Part shown: positions 53,861 through 63,417 of the stretch, piece by piece
Position numbering within the stretch: position 1 is the first letter of the stretch
How the letters are laid out: every line of letters starts with the position of its first letter
Origin: Branchipolynoe longqiensis
Taxonomy: Eukaryota > Annelida > Polychaeta > Phyllodocida > Polynoidae
DNA length: 64,000 nucleotides
Assembly (NCBI GenBank): GCA_030323885.1
Contig: CM059188.1
Span: 117,093,974-117,157,973, forward strand
Reading direction: 5' to 3'
Translations under genes and position numbers: made by a program
Notes under the pieces: model-generated
Database searches by the model: none
Seen by the model: the letters and a program-made list of their open reading frames with translations, nothing else
What the model was told of the DNA's origin: nothing

Positions 53861-54246
53861 CTTTCATTATTCGGGGTTTACGATTTCTGGTTGCTTGATT
53901 TCTTAGTCGGTCCTCGGCGATATACTGTGCCTGAATGCGATGCCTGATTACCGGTGACTGCGGTAAGGGTAGATTTAGGTGACTGAGTCAGGGGGCGAGG
54001 CGGGGTGGGGCGGGGTGGGGGTCAGAGGTCAAATTGCAGCTGGGGGTGGGGGGTCGTGAGGTGGGGACAGGTGTGCGTATGTGTGTGGTGAGGGGTGGGG
54101 AACACGCCGTTCGTGGAAATCTGAAAGGTAACATTCGGTTGTGGTAGAGAGAAGACAGGACAAATGTCGGTACTGCATAACTACGAAATAAAAAGCAATC
54201 AGAAGGTGCTTAGATGATTGTGAATACTAGGTGGTATACATTATGA
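53861..54246. other. Unassigned interval, partly G-rich
   Basis: G-rich 53988-54110 (GGGGCGGGGTGGGGG); rest unassigned. Confidence 0.4.
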
Positions 54247-54580
54247 AGATGGGATGGCCGAATGAGTTAGAGCGTCTGTCTCCCGTGCTGGTAGATCTTG
54301 GGGTCGTGGGGTCAAACCCTGGTCGAGTCAAACCAATGACTTAAATATTGATACTTGTCACTTCCTAGCCAGGCGCTCGGCATTATTAGGACAGGGCAAG
54401 GACTGTAGTGCTCAGTGTCAGGATAATGTGACTGAGGGGGATACCAGGTCATGGTGCCGGCAGCCTGGTTTCCCAGTGGGACAGCACTATAAAGTCGCCA
54501 TGAGTACGCACTGTCACAAGTCAGTACCTGTCCTGATGTGACCTTAGATGTTGCCAGGATGTAAAACAACAATTAACAAA
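54247..54580 (+). mobile_element. SINE-A, full length, head type 1 (reference copy)
   Basis: GATGGGATGGCCGAATGAGT head, CTGGTCGAGTCAAACCAATG junction, TAGCCAGGCGCTCGGCATTA, GTGTCAGGATAATGTGACTG, GGGACAGCACTATAAAGTCG, GTACCTGTCCTGATGTGACC, and tail TTGCCAGGATGTAAAACAAC with (CAAA). All blocks that define the family are present. Confidence 0.9.
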
Positions 54581-54621
54581 CAAACATTATGATGAGTCCC
54601 CCCCGTCCTTCCCACCTTTCT

Positions 54622-54937
54622 TGGTTGGTTGTTGGAGCTTTAAGTCCTGGTAACATCTAAGGTCATATCAGGACGGGTACTGACTTGTGACAGTGCATAC
54701 TCATGGCGACTTTATAGTGCTGTCCCACTGGGAGACTGGGCCGCCAGCACCATGACCTGATAACCCACTCAGTCGCATTATCCTGACACTGAACTAACCA
54801 GTCCTTGCCTTATCCTATTAATGCCAAGCATCAAGCTAGGAAGCGAAACATATCAATTTTGTAAGTCATTAGTTTGACTCGACTGGGAATTGAACTTCCG
54901 ATCTCCCACACGGGAGGCCTGCGCTCTGCTGATTCGT
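54622..54937 (-). mobile_element. SINE-A, full length, head type 2
   Basis: Inverted relative to its neighbour at 54247, so the pair forms an inverted repeat with a ~40-bp spacer. Head (minus) CAGAGCGCAGGCCTCCCGTG. Confidence 0.85.
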
Positions 54938-54965
54938 ATATTTGGCAAAGGTGACAGGAGTGTAA

Positions 54966-55310
54966 CATTAAATCTGCATAGTCCGATAAAAACATAAAAT
55001 TGTCAAAACCAAAACAATTATCTAAATGTGGTTCTACATATCTAACTTAGATGCTGGTGCACTTATTAAACATTTGCAGTCATATATAAGGGGATACTGA
55101 GTCAATTAATAGAACCTGTTACTGCAGAAGCCTAAGGTGATAGAGTTTTGGCAAGCTTGCCAAAATTAATTTAGCATGTGTCCAATTCAAATATCTCAAA
55201 AGTTAGCAATTTAAAATAAAAGTTGCTTCAAACTAAAGTAAGGTAGATTATAATGAACAACCTAATATGAGAGAAACTCAAAACCATCAGACTGCTGCAC
55301 TCACTCTTAT
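54966..55310. mobile_element. MITE-2, near-complete copy
   Basis: TAAATCTGCATAGTCCGATA to AAAACCATCAGACTGCTGCA; a 30-bp internal deletion near 55270 removes the TTTATCTCAG block. Confidence 0.75.
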
Positions 55311-55471
55311 CTCGTAAATGATAACAAAGACACCAACGGCAGGCCGGGAACCAGTGCCGGTGTGTACTCTTATCATACACCTGGCTAACAAACCTGCACA
55401 AACAAGTCATACAGCTAGTAAAAGGACAACAATAACAACCAAAAAAGGCAATAATTAATTGAATAGTTTTT

Positions 55472-55832
55472 GCTAAAGGTGCATAATCCGATAAAAACAC
55501 CAAATTTTCAAAACCAAAACATTTATATAAATTTGATCCTGCATATATAACTTAGATACTGATGCGCTTATTAAGCATTTGTTGCTATATAGAAGGCAAT
55601 GCTAAGTCAAGTTAATAGAATAGGTTACTGTTGATGCCTATGCTGTCCGAGTTTTGGCATGCATGCACAAAATTAATTTGGCATGTTTGAGCTGCAAATA
55701 TCTCCAAAGTTAGCCATTTAAAACAAAAGTTTTCTGAAACTAAAGTAAGATAGATTATAACCATCAACCTAATATATTTATCTCAGAAAATGACAGAAAC
55801 TCAAAACCATCGGAGTATGCAACTTTAAAGCC
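55472..55832. mobile_element. MITE-2, complete copy
   Basis: GCTAAAGGTGCATAATCCGA to CATCGGAGTATGCAACTTTA. Same orientation as the copy 160 bp upstream. Confidence 0.8.
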
Positions 55833-55975
55833 CCGGTCACATAGCCGTTAGTGGATGTAGTTGCAGGTAGTTTAGGTATGCAGGTATAGCAATACCTCAG
55901 GGAGTTTGACACCCCTGCCTTGCAGAGTTCTAAACCACTGCCTTGTGGTACAGGTCCTTGACAGAACCGAAGGCT

Positions 55976-56316
55976 AAAGCTAGGATTCCTTACACACGGT
56001 ATGCGGTATGCGGTATGCGGCATGCGGCGTGCGGCGTGATTACGGGATGGGTCCTTTCACCCACACACACACACACCCACCCACACACAGTGTCAGGTTT
56101 CCTCACCACTGTTCTCTATGGCAAACGCAGCAGCATTCGCATTCGCATGCCGCACCGATCGCTACATGGACCGATTCAGTATTCGCATGCCGGATGCCGC
56201 ATGCCGCATACCGCGTGTAAGGAATCACCCCCATAGACTTAGATGCTTTTCGATTTTTTGCCGCATTCGCATTCGCATTCGCATACCGCATACCGCGTGT
56301 AAGGAATCCTAGCTTA
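55976..56316. mobile_element. MITE-6, complete copy
   Basis: AAAGCTAGGATTCCTTACAC and its inverse (GTGTAAGGAATCCTAGCTT) are the ends. Subterminal GGTATGCGGTATGCGG runs mirror each other. A second inverted pair surrounds the central GTTCTCTATGG. Related to 10803-11423. Confidence 0.8.
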
Positions 56317-56428
56317 AGGGAGCAAACCCTAAACAGAAAACCATGTCACTGTGGCAGCATTAAGGGCGGTTGATGTATGGAACTCCCAACATCTCCCGAC
56401 CAGCCACTGCAGGGACAAATAGTTTTGC

Positions 56429-56631
56429 GCCTGTCTTGACATGTTCTTGCCGGTGTGAAACCTCTATTTGCTCCCCGAGAGAGTGCCGCTGGTAACTTGC
56501 AAAAGCCAGCAGCACTTCAACACTTTTGCAGGCAGCTTTCATGAAATGTACAACCGCACAAAGGAGAGCGGCAGTCAAGTAATGAAAGCAGTCTTTGTCG
56601 CATCGCGACCGACAGCATGATGATGATGATG
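56429..56631 (+). pseudogene. LINE-1 internal-deletion derivative
   Basis: 56429-56561 equals the 5' piece of LINE-1 at 2052-2186 (GACATGTTCTTGCCGGTGTG..ACAACCGCACAAA). It then jumps directly to the extreme 3' end (GGCAGTCAAGTAATGAAAGC, equal to 3672-3737) and the GATGATGATG tail. All of the RT domain is missing. No protein product. Confidence 0.8.
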
Positions 56632-56882
56632 GATGTAGTTGAACGTAGTGGTGGCTAACATAGTTGAAAGTAGTTGAGCATAGTTGAACGTAGTTAAACG
56701 TAGTTGAGCATAGTTGAATGTAGTTAAGCGTAGTTGAATGTAGTTGAATGAAATTGAATGTAGTTGAACATAGTTGAACATAGTTGAATGTAGTTGAACG
56801 TAGTTGAACGTAGTTGAACGTAGTTGAACGTAGGTGAACGTAGTTGAACATAGTTTAACTTAGTTGAACTTAGTTGAACGTA
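56632..56882. repeat. (TAGTTGAACG)n 10-bp minisatellite
   Basis: About 24 units starting within the LINE-derived GATGATGGATG tail. Variants TAGTTGAATG and TAGTTAAGCG. Confidence 0.92.
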
Positions 56883-57006
56883 CCAGCATCCATACTTGTC
56901 TGTCATATTAACTTGGTAATAACGTGGGTGAGCCGCGATCTCCGATTTAATTTTTTGACATATTCAAAAGCGGTATGTTAGAGGCTGAATTTTCATCCGT
57001 GATGCT

Positions 57007-57112
57007 AACATACTCTAGAGTACTCTAGCATACTCTAGCATACTCTAGCGTACTCTAGCATACTCTAGCATACTCTAGCATACTCTAGCATGCTCTAGTG
57101 TACTCTAGCATA
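57007..57112. repeat. (TACTCTAGCA)n 10-bp minisatellite
   Basis: About ten units, 120 bp from the other 10-bp array but unrelated in sequence. Confidence 0.92.
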
Positions 57113-57116
57113 CTTG

Positions 57117-57424
57117 GAGGAAGCCCTGAGTAGAGCGCGAACCTCAAATGCCGGAGATCGGCAGTTCAAAGACTTATCAAATTGATACTTGTCGCTTCCC
57201 AGCTTGACATACGGCATTATTACTATTAGGATAGGGCAAGGACTGGTTAGCTCAGTGTCAGGATAATACGACTGAGTGGGATATTGGGTCATGGTGCTGG
57301 CTGCCTGATTTCCCACTGGTGCACCACTATAAAGTCGACATTAGTGCATACTGTCACAAGTCGGTACCCATCCTGATATGACCTTAGATGTTGCCCGGAC
57401 GTAAAATCCCAACAACCAACTAAC
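57117..57424 (+). mobile_element. SINE-A, head type 2
   Basis: Degenerate head GAGTAGAGCGCGAACCTC, body from GACTTATCAAATTGATACTT, tail TTGCCCGGACGTAAAATCCC. Confidence 0.8.
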
Positions 57425-57447
57425 CTAAAACCAACACCAGCAGGCAT

Positions 57448-57720
57448 CTCGCCTGTTTGTTTTGGGGGAGTTTTCAGTTGCATTGGTGCGCTGAAGGCTG
57501 CAAATCTGCAGCACTGAATGGGCACCGCTGAAAGCGGTCCCATGTCGTCGGCAGTTGGCTTCCAATGGGTAGTGGTCAGAGAAATTGGGGGTTGGGGGGG
57601 GGGGGGGGGAAGGTGGGGGGAGGAAAAAGGTAGCCTCATAGCCCAACCACAGTCCTCTGAGAGGGCAGGGGAGGGGCGGTGGAGAGGGCCAGGGGAGGCG
57701 CCCCAGTAAGACCCTATGTC
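57448..57720 (+). repeat. Dispersed repeat Rep-2, copy 3
   Basis: Same order as copy 1, including a G-run at 57594-57610, and ending GCGCCCCAGTAAGACCCTAT, i.e. running into SINE-A tail-3-like sequence. Confidence 0.7.
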
Positions 57721-57892
57721 TCGCCTGTGAGTCATCGTAGACAGTGCCCCCCCCCCCCCCTCACACACACGCATTTCTACAAAGACCTGCTCCATGGCCC
57801 TTGACGTGCCCTTGAAATGCCCTTGGTGTGAACCGGCCCGGACCTGCTTAGAGCCCTGACCACCGGAAGTGATCAGACCAGTTGAACAACCT

Positions 57893-58215
57893 TTGAGGGT
57901 GTGAGGGGTGAGGTAGTGAGGGTGTGAGGGTGTGAGGGTGTGAGGGTGTGAGGGTGTGAGGGTGTGAGGGTGTGAGGGTGTGGGGGTGTGATGATGTGAG
58001 GGTGTCATGGTGTGAGGGTGTGAGGATGTGAAGGTGTGAGGGTGTGAGGGTGTGGGGTGTGAGGGTGTGAGGGTGTGAGGGTGTGAGGGTGTGAGGGTGT
58101 GAGGGTGTGAGGGTGTGATGGGATGATGGGGTGATGGGATGATGGGGTGAGTGGGAGAGGTGTAACGGGGTGATGGGTGAGGGTGTGAGGGGTGAAGGAG
58201 TTAAGGGCTGAGGGG
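57893..58215. repeat. (GGTGTGAG)n 8-bp minisatellite
   Basis: About 30 units with GGTGATGGG variants. Minus frames (SHPHTLTP) are artefacts. Confidence 0.93.
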
Positions 58216-58239
58216 GTGAGGGAGGAGCGCGTGCACACA

Positions 58240-58495
58240 CCCTTCACACACCCTGCACATCACTGCACACACCCTAATCACTACTGCACGCACCCTGTAC
58301 ACACCCTGCACACAACCACCTAAATACACCCTGCACACAGCCTAAACATAACCTAAGTACACCCTACACACTCCCTAAGCACCACTGCACACACCCTAAG
58401 TACACCTTGCACACACCCTAAGCACCACTGCACACACCCTAAGCACACCTTGCACACTCCCTAAGCATCACTGCACACACCCTAAGCACACGTTA
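58240..58495. repeat. (CACACCCTAAGCACCACTG) minisatellite
   Basis: Degenerate 18-40 bp units with CTAAGTACACC and CTGCACACACC variants. Confidence 0.85.
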
Positions 58496-58555
58496 CATTC
58501 CATTCCCTCAGTGGCGTCCATTGCCCGTGCTGCCCGGTCCGGCCGCTGGTGGCGC

Positions 58556-58610
58556 CACCTATAGCGGCTGGGGTGTTGCTGGGGCGTAAAACTACACCAA
58601 CCAACCGGCC
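58556..58610 (+). mobile_element. SINE-A tail-3 fragment
   Basis: GTTGCTGGGGCGTAAAACTA with CACCAACCAACC end. Confidence 0.65.
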
Positions 58611-58625
58611 TCTCCCGGTCCTTTA

Positions 58626-58900
58626 TGCCTAGTACACACCTCCCGTATAGGATTCGCGCACTAAAACTCGCAACTCGACCCGATCCGCTTAAAACTGAAA
58701 ACGGGCCGATTCGTTTTTCGAATCGCGAATCGCAATCATAAACGGCCGCTTTTAGCACTAAAAACTCAGTTTTATGCGCGAATCGCAATCGCTAGGTGTG
58801 CGCGGGGAGCGCACACCAAGCAATTTTTGTGGGCGAAATGGGCAGTTTTCGATCGTATACGGGAGGTGTGCGCACACAAACGGTAGGTGTGTACCGGGCA
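58626..58900. mobile_element. MITE-4 (Harbinger-type), copy 1, TSD TTA
   Basis: TGCCTAGTACACACCTCCCG and inverted AGGTGTGTACCGGGCA, with TTA on both sides (58623-58625 and 58901-58903). Internal TTCGTTTTTCGAATCGCGAA is shared with the ends of the autonomous element at 34243-37373. Non-autonomous. Confidence 0.85.
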
Positions 58901-58907
58901 TTAGATG

Positions 58908-59640
58908 CCTGGGCCTATATGCAGGAGTCGGTGGTATTCGGTGATAGTGAGCCAAAACGGTGGTAGCCGGGAATTTCCCGGGTAGTGGCGAAAAGTTGGA
59001 TGCGCGAGTGGGTGATAGGCCTAACACCAAACCCGTAAACGGTGGTATGCTACCCCTGGTAGATAGGAGGTATAGCGAGTGCATTAGGCCCAAATCTATT
59101 CAATGGTGTCATATTTAACAGAATTACATACGCAATAAGTGACATTTTATCAATTTAACCCTAAATTCGAACCCTCCTTAAGGCTACCGCAGCATTAGCG
59201 GCGATATTAATAGTTATATTTTCGAATCGACGAACGTACAGTAAACAAACCGCCGCCACCGCCAGTATGGAAAGGGAGGTCGATGCGGCGGTTGCGGCGA
59301 TTTGTTTACTTTACGTTCGTCGATTCGAAAATATAACTATTAATATCGCCGCCAATGCGGCGGTAGCCTTAAGGAGGGTTCGAATTGATAAAATGTCACT
59401 TATTGCGTATGTAATTCTGTTAAATATGGTCGCATTGAATAGATTTAAGCCTAATATATGGGTACAGATGCAGAGGGATTTCCCAAATCTATAAATAAAT
59501 TCACGGGGTAGCTATAATCAAAGTGGTACGCACTCCCGCATAGCACTTGACACACTTCCCGACGTCGGCGATAGCTACCCGGTAATAGGCGGTACCACCA
59601 AACTCCGCTACCACTGACTCCTGCATACGGGCCCTGGGCC
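58908..59640. mobile_element. MITE-3, fold-back, copy 2
   Basis: CCTGGGCCTATATGCAGGAG to CTCCTGCATACGGGCCCTGG. Arms from TTAGGCCCAAATCTATTCAA (59087) and its inverse (59440) are nearly perfect inverted copies meeting at a CGCCGCC..GCGGCGG centre near 59265-59290, so the single strand could fold into a hairpin of over 150 bp. Confidence 0.85.
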
Positions 59641-60577
59641 TATATGCAGGAGTCGGCGGTATTCGGTGGTAGCATGCCGAAATGGTGGTAGCCGGGAATG
59701 GCCCGGGTAGTGGCGAAAAGTTGGATGCGTGAGTCGGTGATAGGCCTAACACCAAAAGCTAAACCGGTGGTACCTTACCTCTGATAGATAGGAGGTATAT
59801 CGAGTTTATTAGGCCCAAATCTATTCAATGGTGTCATATTTAACAGAATTACATACGCAATAAGTGAAATTTTATCAATTTAACCCTAAATTCAAAGCTT
59901 TATTAAGGCTACCGCCGCATTGGCAGCGATATTAATAGTTATATTTTCTAATCGACGAACGTAAAGTAAATAAATCGCCGCAACCGCCACATCGATGTCA
60001 CTCTCCATACTGGCGGCGGCGGCGGTTTGTTGACTGTACCTTCGTCGATTTGAAAATATAACTATTAATATCGCCGCCTTTACGGTGGCAGCGTTAATAT
60101 TGCTTCGAATTTAGGGTTAGTTTCATCAAATGTTACTTATTGCGTATCTAATTCTTTTAAATATGACAGCTTTGAATAGATTTGGGCCTAATGCACTCGC
60201 TATACCTGCTATGGAAAACGGCGGCGACGCCGGTTTGTTTACTGTACGTTCGTCGATTCGAAAATATAACCCTTATATGTATCCTTATATGTACCCTTAA
60301 TAACGCTTCGAATTTAGGGTTAAATTGATAAAATTTCACTTATTGCGTATGTAATTCTGTTAAATATGGTCGCATTGAATAGATTTAAGCCTAATATATG
60401 GGTACAGATGCAGAGGGATTTCCCAAATCTATAAATAAATTCACGGGTAGCTATAATCAAAGTGTTGCGCGCTCCTGCATATGACTTGACACAATTCTCG
60501 ACATCGGCGATAGCTACCCGGTAATAGACTGTAACACCAAAACCCGGTACCACCGACTCCTGCATATAGGCCCTGGG
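59633..60577. mobile_element. MITE-3, fold-back, copy 3
   Basis: Starts in the CCTGGGCC that ends copy 2 and ends CTCCTGCATATAGGCCCTGG. It holds one extra internal arm segment (TTCGTCGATTCGAAAATATA occurs again near 60250), making it about 210 bp longer than copy 2. Confidence 0.8.
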
Positions 60578-60579
60578 GT

Positions 60580-60760
60580 TGGGCTCCTAGTCTGCCTTTT
60601 CCTCACAGCCCCCCATGGCCCATTTTTTCTGACCACTACCCATTGGAAGCCAACTCCCGGCCACATGGGCGCACCTTCAGCGGTGCCCATACAGTGCTGC
60701 AGATTTGCAGCCTTCAATGCGCCAACGTGACTAAAATATCCTAAAAAACAACTATCTTCC
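60580..60760 (-). repeat. Dispersed repeat Rep-2, copy 4
   Basis: CTGACCACTACCCATTGGAA to GACTAAAATATCCTAAAAAAC, inverted; no long G-run in this copy. Confidence 0.65.
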
Positions 60761-60774
60761 CGATGATGCTGGAG

Positions 60775-62203
60775 CCGGTTGGGCAGTATGTTAGGCAGTA
60801 TGTTAGACAGTGTGGTAGGCAATGTGTTAGGCAGTGTGTTAGGCAGTGTGTTAGGCAGTGTGGTAGGCAGTGTGGTAGGCAGTGTGTTAGGCAGTGTGTT
60901 AGGCAGTGTGTTGGGCAGTGTGTTAGGCAGTGTGGTAGGCAGTGTGTTAGGCAGTGTGTTGGGCAGTTTGTTAGGCATTGTGTTAGGCAGTGTGGTAGGC
61001 AGTGTGGTAGGCAGTGTGGTAGGCAGTGTGGTAGGCAGTGTGGTAGGCAGTGTGGTAGGCAGTGTGTTAGGTAGTGCGTTAGGCAGTGTGTTAGGCAGTG
61101 TGTTAGGTAGTGTGTTAGGCAGTGTGTTAGGCAGTGTGTTAGGCAGTGTGTTAGGCAGTGTGTTAGGCGGTGTGTTAGGCAGTGTGTTAGGCAGTGTGTT
61201 AGGAAGTGTTTTAGGCAGTGTGTTAGGCAGTGTGTTAGGCAGTGTGTTAGGCAGTGTGTTAGGCAGTGTGTTAGGCAGTGTGTTAGGCAGTGTGTTAGGC
61301 AGTGTGTTAGGCAGTGTGTTAGGCAGTGTGTTAGGCAGTGTGTTAGGCAGTGTGTTAGGAAGTGTGTTAGGCAGTGTGTTAGGCAGTGTGTTAGGCAGTG
61401 TGTTAGGCAGTGTGTTAGGCAGTGTGTTAGGCAGTGTGTTAGGCAGTGTGTTAGGCAGTGTGTTAGGCAGTGCATTAGGAAGTGTGTTAGGCAGTGTGTT
61501 AGACAGTGTGTTAGGCAGTGTGTTAGGCAGTGTGTTAGGCAGTGTGTTAGGCAGTGTGTTAGGAAGTGTGTTAGGCAGTGTGTTAGAAAGTGTGTTAGGC
61601 AGTGTGTTAGGCAGTGTGTTGGGCAGTGTGTTAGGAAGTGTGTTAGGCAGTGTGTTAGAACGTGTGTTAGGCAGTGTGTTAGGCAGTGTGTTAGGCAGTG
61701 TGTTAGGCAGTGTGTTTGGCGGTGTGTTAGGCGGTGTGTTAGGCAGTGTGTTAGGCAGTGTGTTAGGCAGTGCATTAGGAAGTGTGTTAGGCAGTGTGTT
61801 AGACAGTGTGTTAGGCAGTGTGTTAGGCAGTGTGTTAGGCAGTGTGTTAGGCAGTGTGTTAGGAAGTGTGTTAGGCAGTGTGTTAGAAAGTGTGTTAGGC
61901 AGTGTGTTAGGCAGTGTGTTAGGCAGTGTGTTAGGCAGTGTGTTAGGCAGTGTGTTAGGAAGTGTGTTAGGCAGTGTGTTAGAAAGTGTGTTAGGCAGTG
62001 TGTTAGGCAGTGTGTTAGGCATTGTGTTAGGCAGTGTGTTAGGCAGTGTGTTAGGCAGTGTTAGGCAGTGTGTTAGGCAGTGTTAGGCAGTGTGTTAGGC
62101 AGTGTGTTAGGAAGTGTGTTAGGCAGTGTGTTAGGCAGTGTGTTAGGCAGTGTGTTAGGAAGTGTGTTAGGCAGTGTGTTAGGCAGTGTGTTAGACAGTG
62201 TGT
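60775..62203. repeat. 12-bp satellite (TTAGGCAGTGTG)n, about 118 units
   Basis: Near-perfect TTAGGCAGTGTG with GGTAGGCAG, TTAGGAAG and TTAGACAG variants. An intra-array duplication is visible: the pattern around GTGCATTAGGAAG recurs at 61470 and 61770. Frames up to 502 aa on the minus strand (LPNT) and 435 aa on the plus strand (VLGS) arise because 12 is a multiple of three. Confidence 0.95.
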
Positions 62204-62205
62204 AA

Positions 62206-62483
62206 TGCTAGGTACACACCTACCGTTTTTCCGCACCCACCGTATACGATCTAAAACTGCCCAAAACTCGTGAGGTGTGCACTCCCCTAGCACCCCTACC
62301 GATTGCGATTCACGACTAGAAACTAATTTTTAGGGCTAAAACGGTAGGTGTGTAGCCAGCATACGATTGCGATTCGCGATTCGCGATTCGAAAAATGAAT
62401 CGGCCCGTTTTCAGTTTTAAGCGGGTCGGGTCGAGTCGCGAGTTTTAGTGCGCGAATCCTATAAGGTAGGTGTGTACTTGGCA
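62206..62483. mobile_element. MITE-4, copy 2, inserted in the 12-bp satellite
   Basis: TGCTAGGTACACACCTACCG and inverted AGGTGTGTACTTGGCA. Left flank TAA, right flank TTA. Satellite units resume at 62484, so it inserted into the array. Confidence 0.85.
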
Positions 62484-62510
62484 TTAGGCAGTGTGTTAGG
62501 CAGTGTGTTA
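62484..62510. repeat. 12-bp satellite, distal units
   Basis: Two TTAGGCAGTGTG units between two MITE-4 copies. Confidence 0.85.
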
Positions 62511-62516
62511 CTGTTA

Positions 62517-62790
62517 TGCCATGTACACACATAGCGTATAGGATTCGCGCATAGGACTCCCGATCAGCTTAAAACTGCAGTCGGGCCGATTCATTTTTCG
62601 AATCGGGAATCGCAATCGTAGTGCTAGCGCACACCTACCGTTTTAGCCCTAAAAATTAGTTTTAGTCGTGAATCGCAATCGGTAGGTGTGCTAGGGGAGT
62701 GCACACCTCACGATTTTTGGGTAGTTTTAGGTCGTATACGCTAGGTGGGTGTGGGGAAAACGATCGTATACGCTAGGTGTGTACCGGGCA
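62517..62790. mobile_element. MITE-4, copy 3, TSD TTA
   Basis: TGCCATGTACACACATAGCG and inverted AGGTGTGTACCGGGCA, flanked by TTA on both sides (62514-62516, 62791-62793). Opposite internal orientation to copy 2. Confidence 0.85.
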
Positions 62791-62867
62791 TTAGGCTTAC
62801 ATTGGGTGACTAATGAATGACTGGACCCGGTCTGTGGGATGGTGTTGGTCAACCTCGCTTTGAATTG

Positions 62868-62912
62868 GGGTGGCTTTATGTTTTTGGGCAGTTTTCAGTC
62901 ACATTAGCGCGC
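62868..62912 (+). repeat. Rep-2, copy 5, left part
   Basis: GGGCAGTTTTCAGTCACATT then AGCGCGCT, cut by MITE-8. Continues at 63250. Confidence 0.6.
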
Positions 62913-62915
62913 TAA

Positions 62916-63249
62916 TGGAGCAGTCACACTACGACGTTTTGGCCCGGCGCTGGACAACGCGTGGCAACGTGTTAGGTTTTTGGGCGAAACGTCGGGAAGC
63001 GTCGGGACGCGTTACAAATGCGTTACAGACGCGTTACCGGCGCGTCGGTACACGTCGGTACACTTTGAGTGGGTTGGTGGGGTGGGGGTTTTGTGCAAGC
63101 ACAAAACTTTCGGCGCTGGGCGACGCGCGCCGACGTGTTGCGTAGCGTGGGAACCTGGTGAAATTGGGTCAAGTTTGACGTTTCTCGAGGTTGAATATAT
63201 TTAAGCGCGTTGGCGGACGCCGGAATACACGTGTAGTGTGACTGCTCCA
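62916..63249. mobile_element. MITE-8, TIR element nested in Rep-2
   Basis: TGGAGCAGTCACACTACGAC and inverted GTGTAGTGTGACTGCTCCA; TAA at the left edge and TTA at the right. 334 bp with CGTCGG/CGCGTTAC subrepeats. The TWA flanks suggest a Harbinger-type MITE, by inference. Confidence 0.75.
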
Positions 63250-63300
63250 TTAGGCTGCAAATGTGCAGCACTGTATGGGCACCGCTGAGGCCGTCTCTTG
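63250..63300 (+). repeat. Rep-2, copy 5, right part
   Basis: GGCTGCAAATGTGCAGCACT then GTATGGGCACCGCTGAGG continues the copy begun at 62868. Confidence 0.6.
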
Positions 63301-63417
63301 TGAATGTAAGGATTGTGAATGTAAGGAGGGGTGGCGGAGTCAGTGCAGGGGACGCTGTCTCGCCGCAGTAACCAGGGTAACGGTGAGCCTGGTCAGGTAA
63401 ACCCCACACATCCAGGT

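Noticed and set aside
60514..62086. 502-aa minus (LPNT repeats) and 435-aa plus (VLGS repeats) ORFs
   Set aside because: They are translations of (TTAGGCAGTGTG)n; 12 is a multiple of three, so any stop-free frame stays open. No unique N- or C-terminal domain.
61000..62200. Telomere tract (TTAGGC)
   Set aside because: The unit is 12 bp with GTGTG extension, is internal to the sequence, and is flanked by dispersed repeats.
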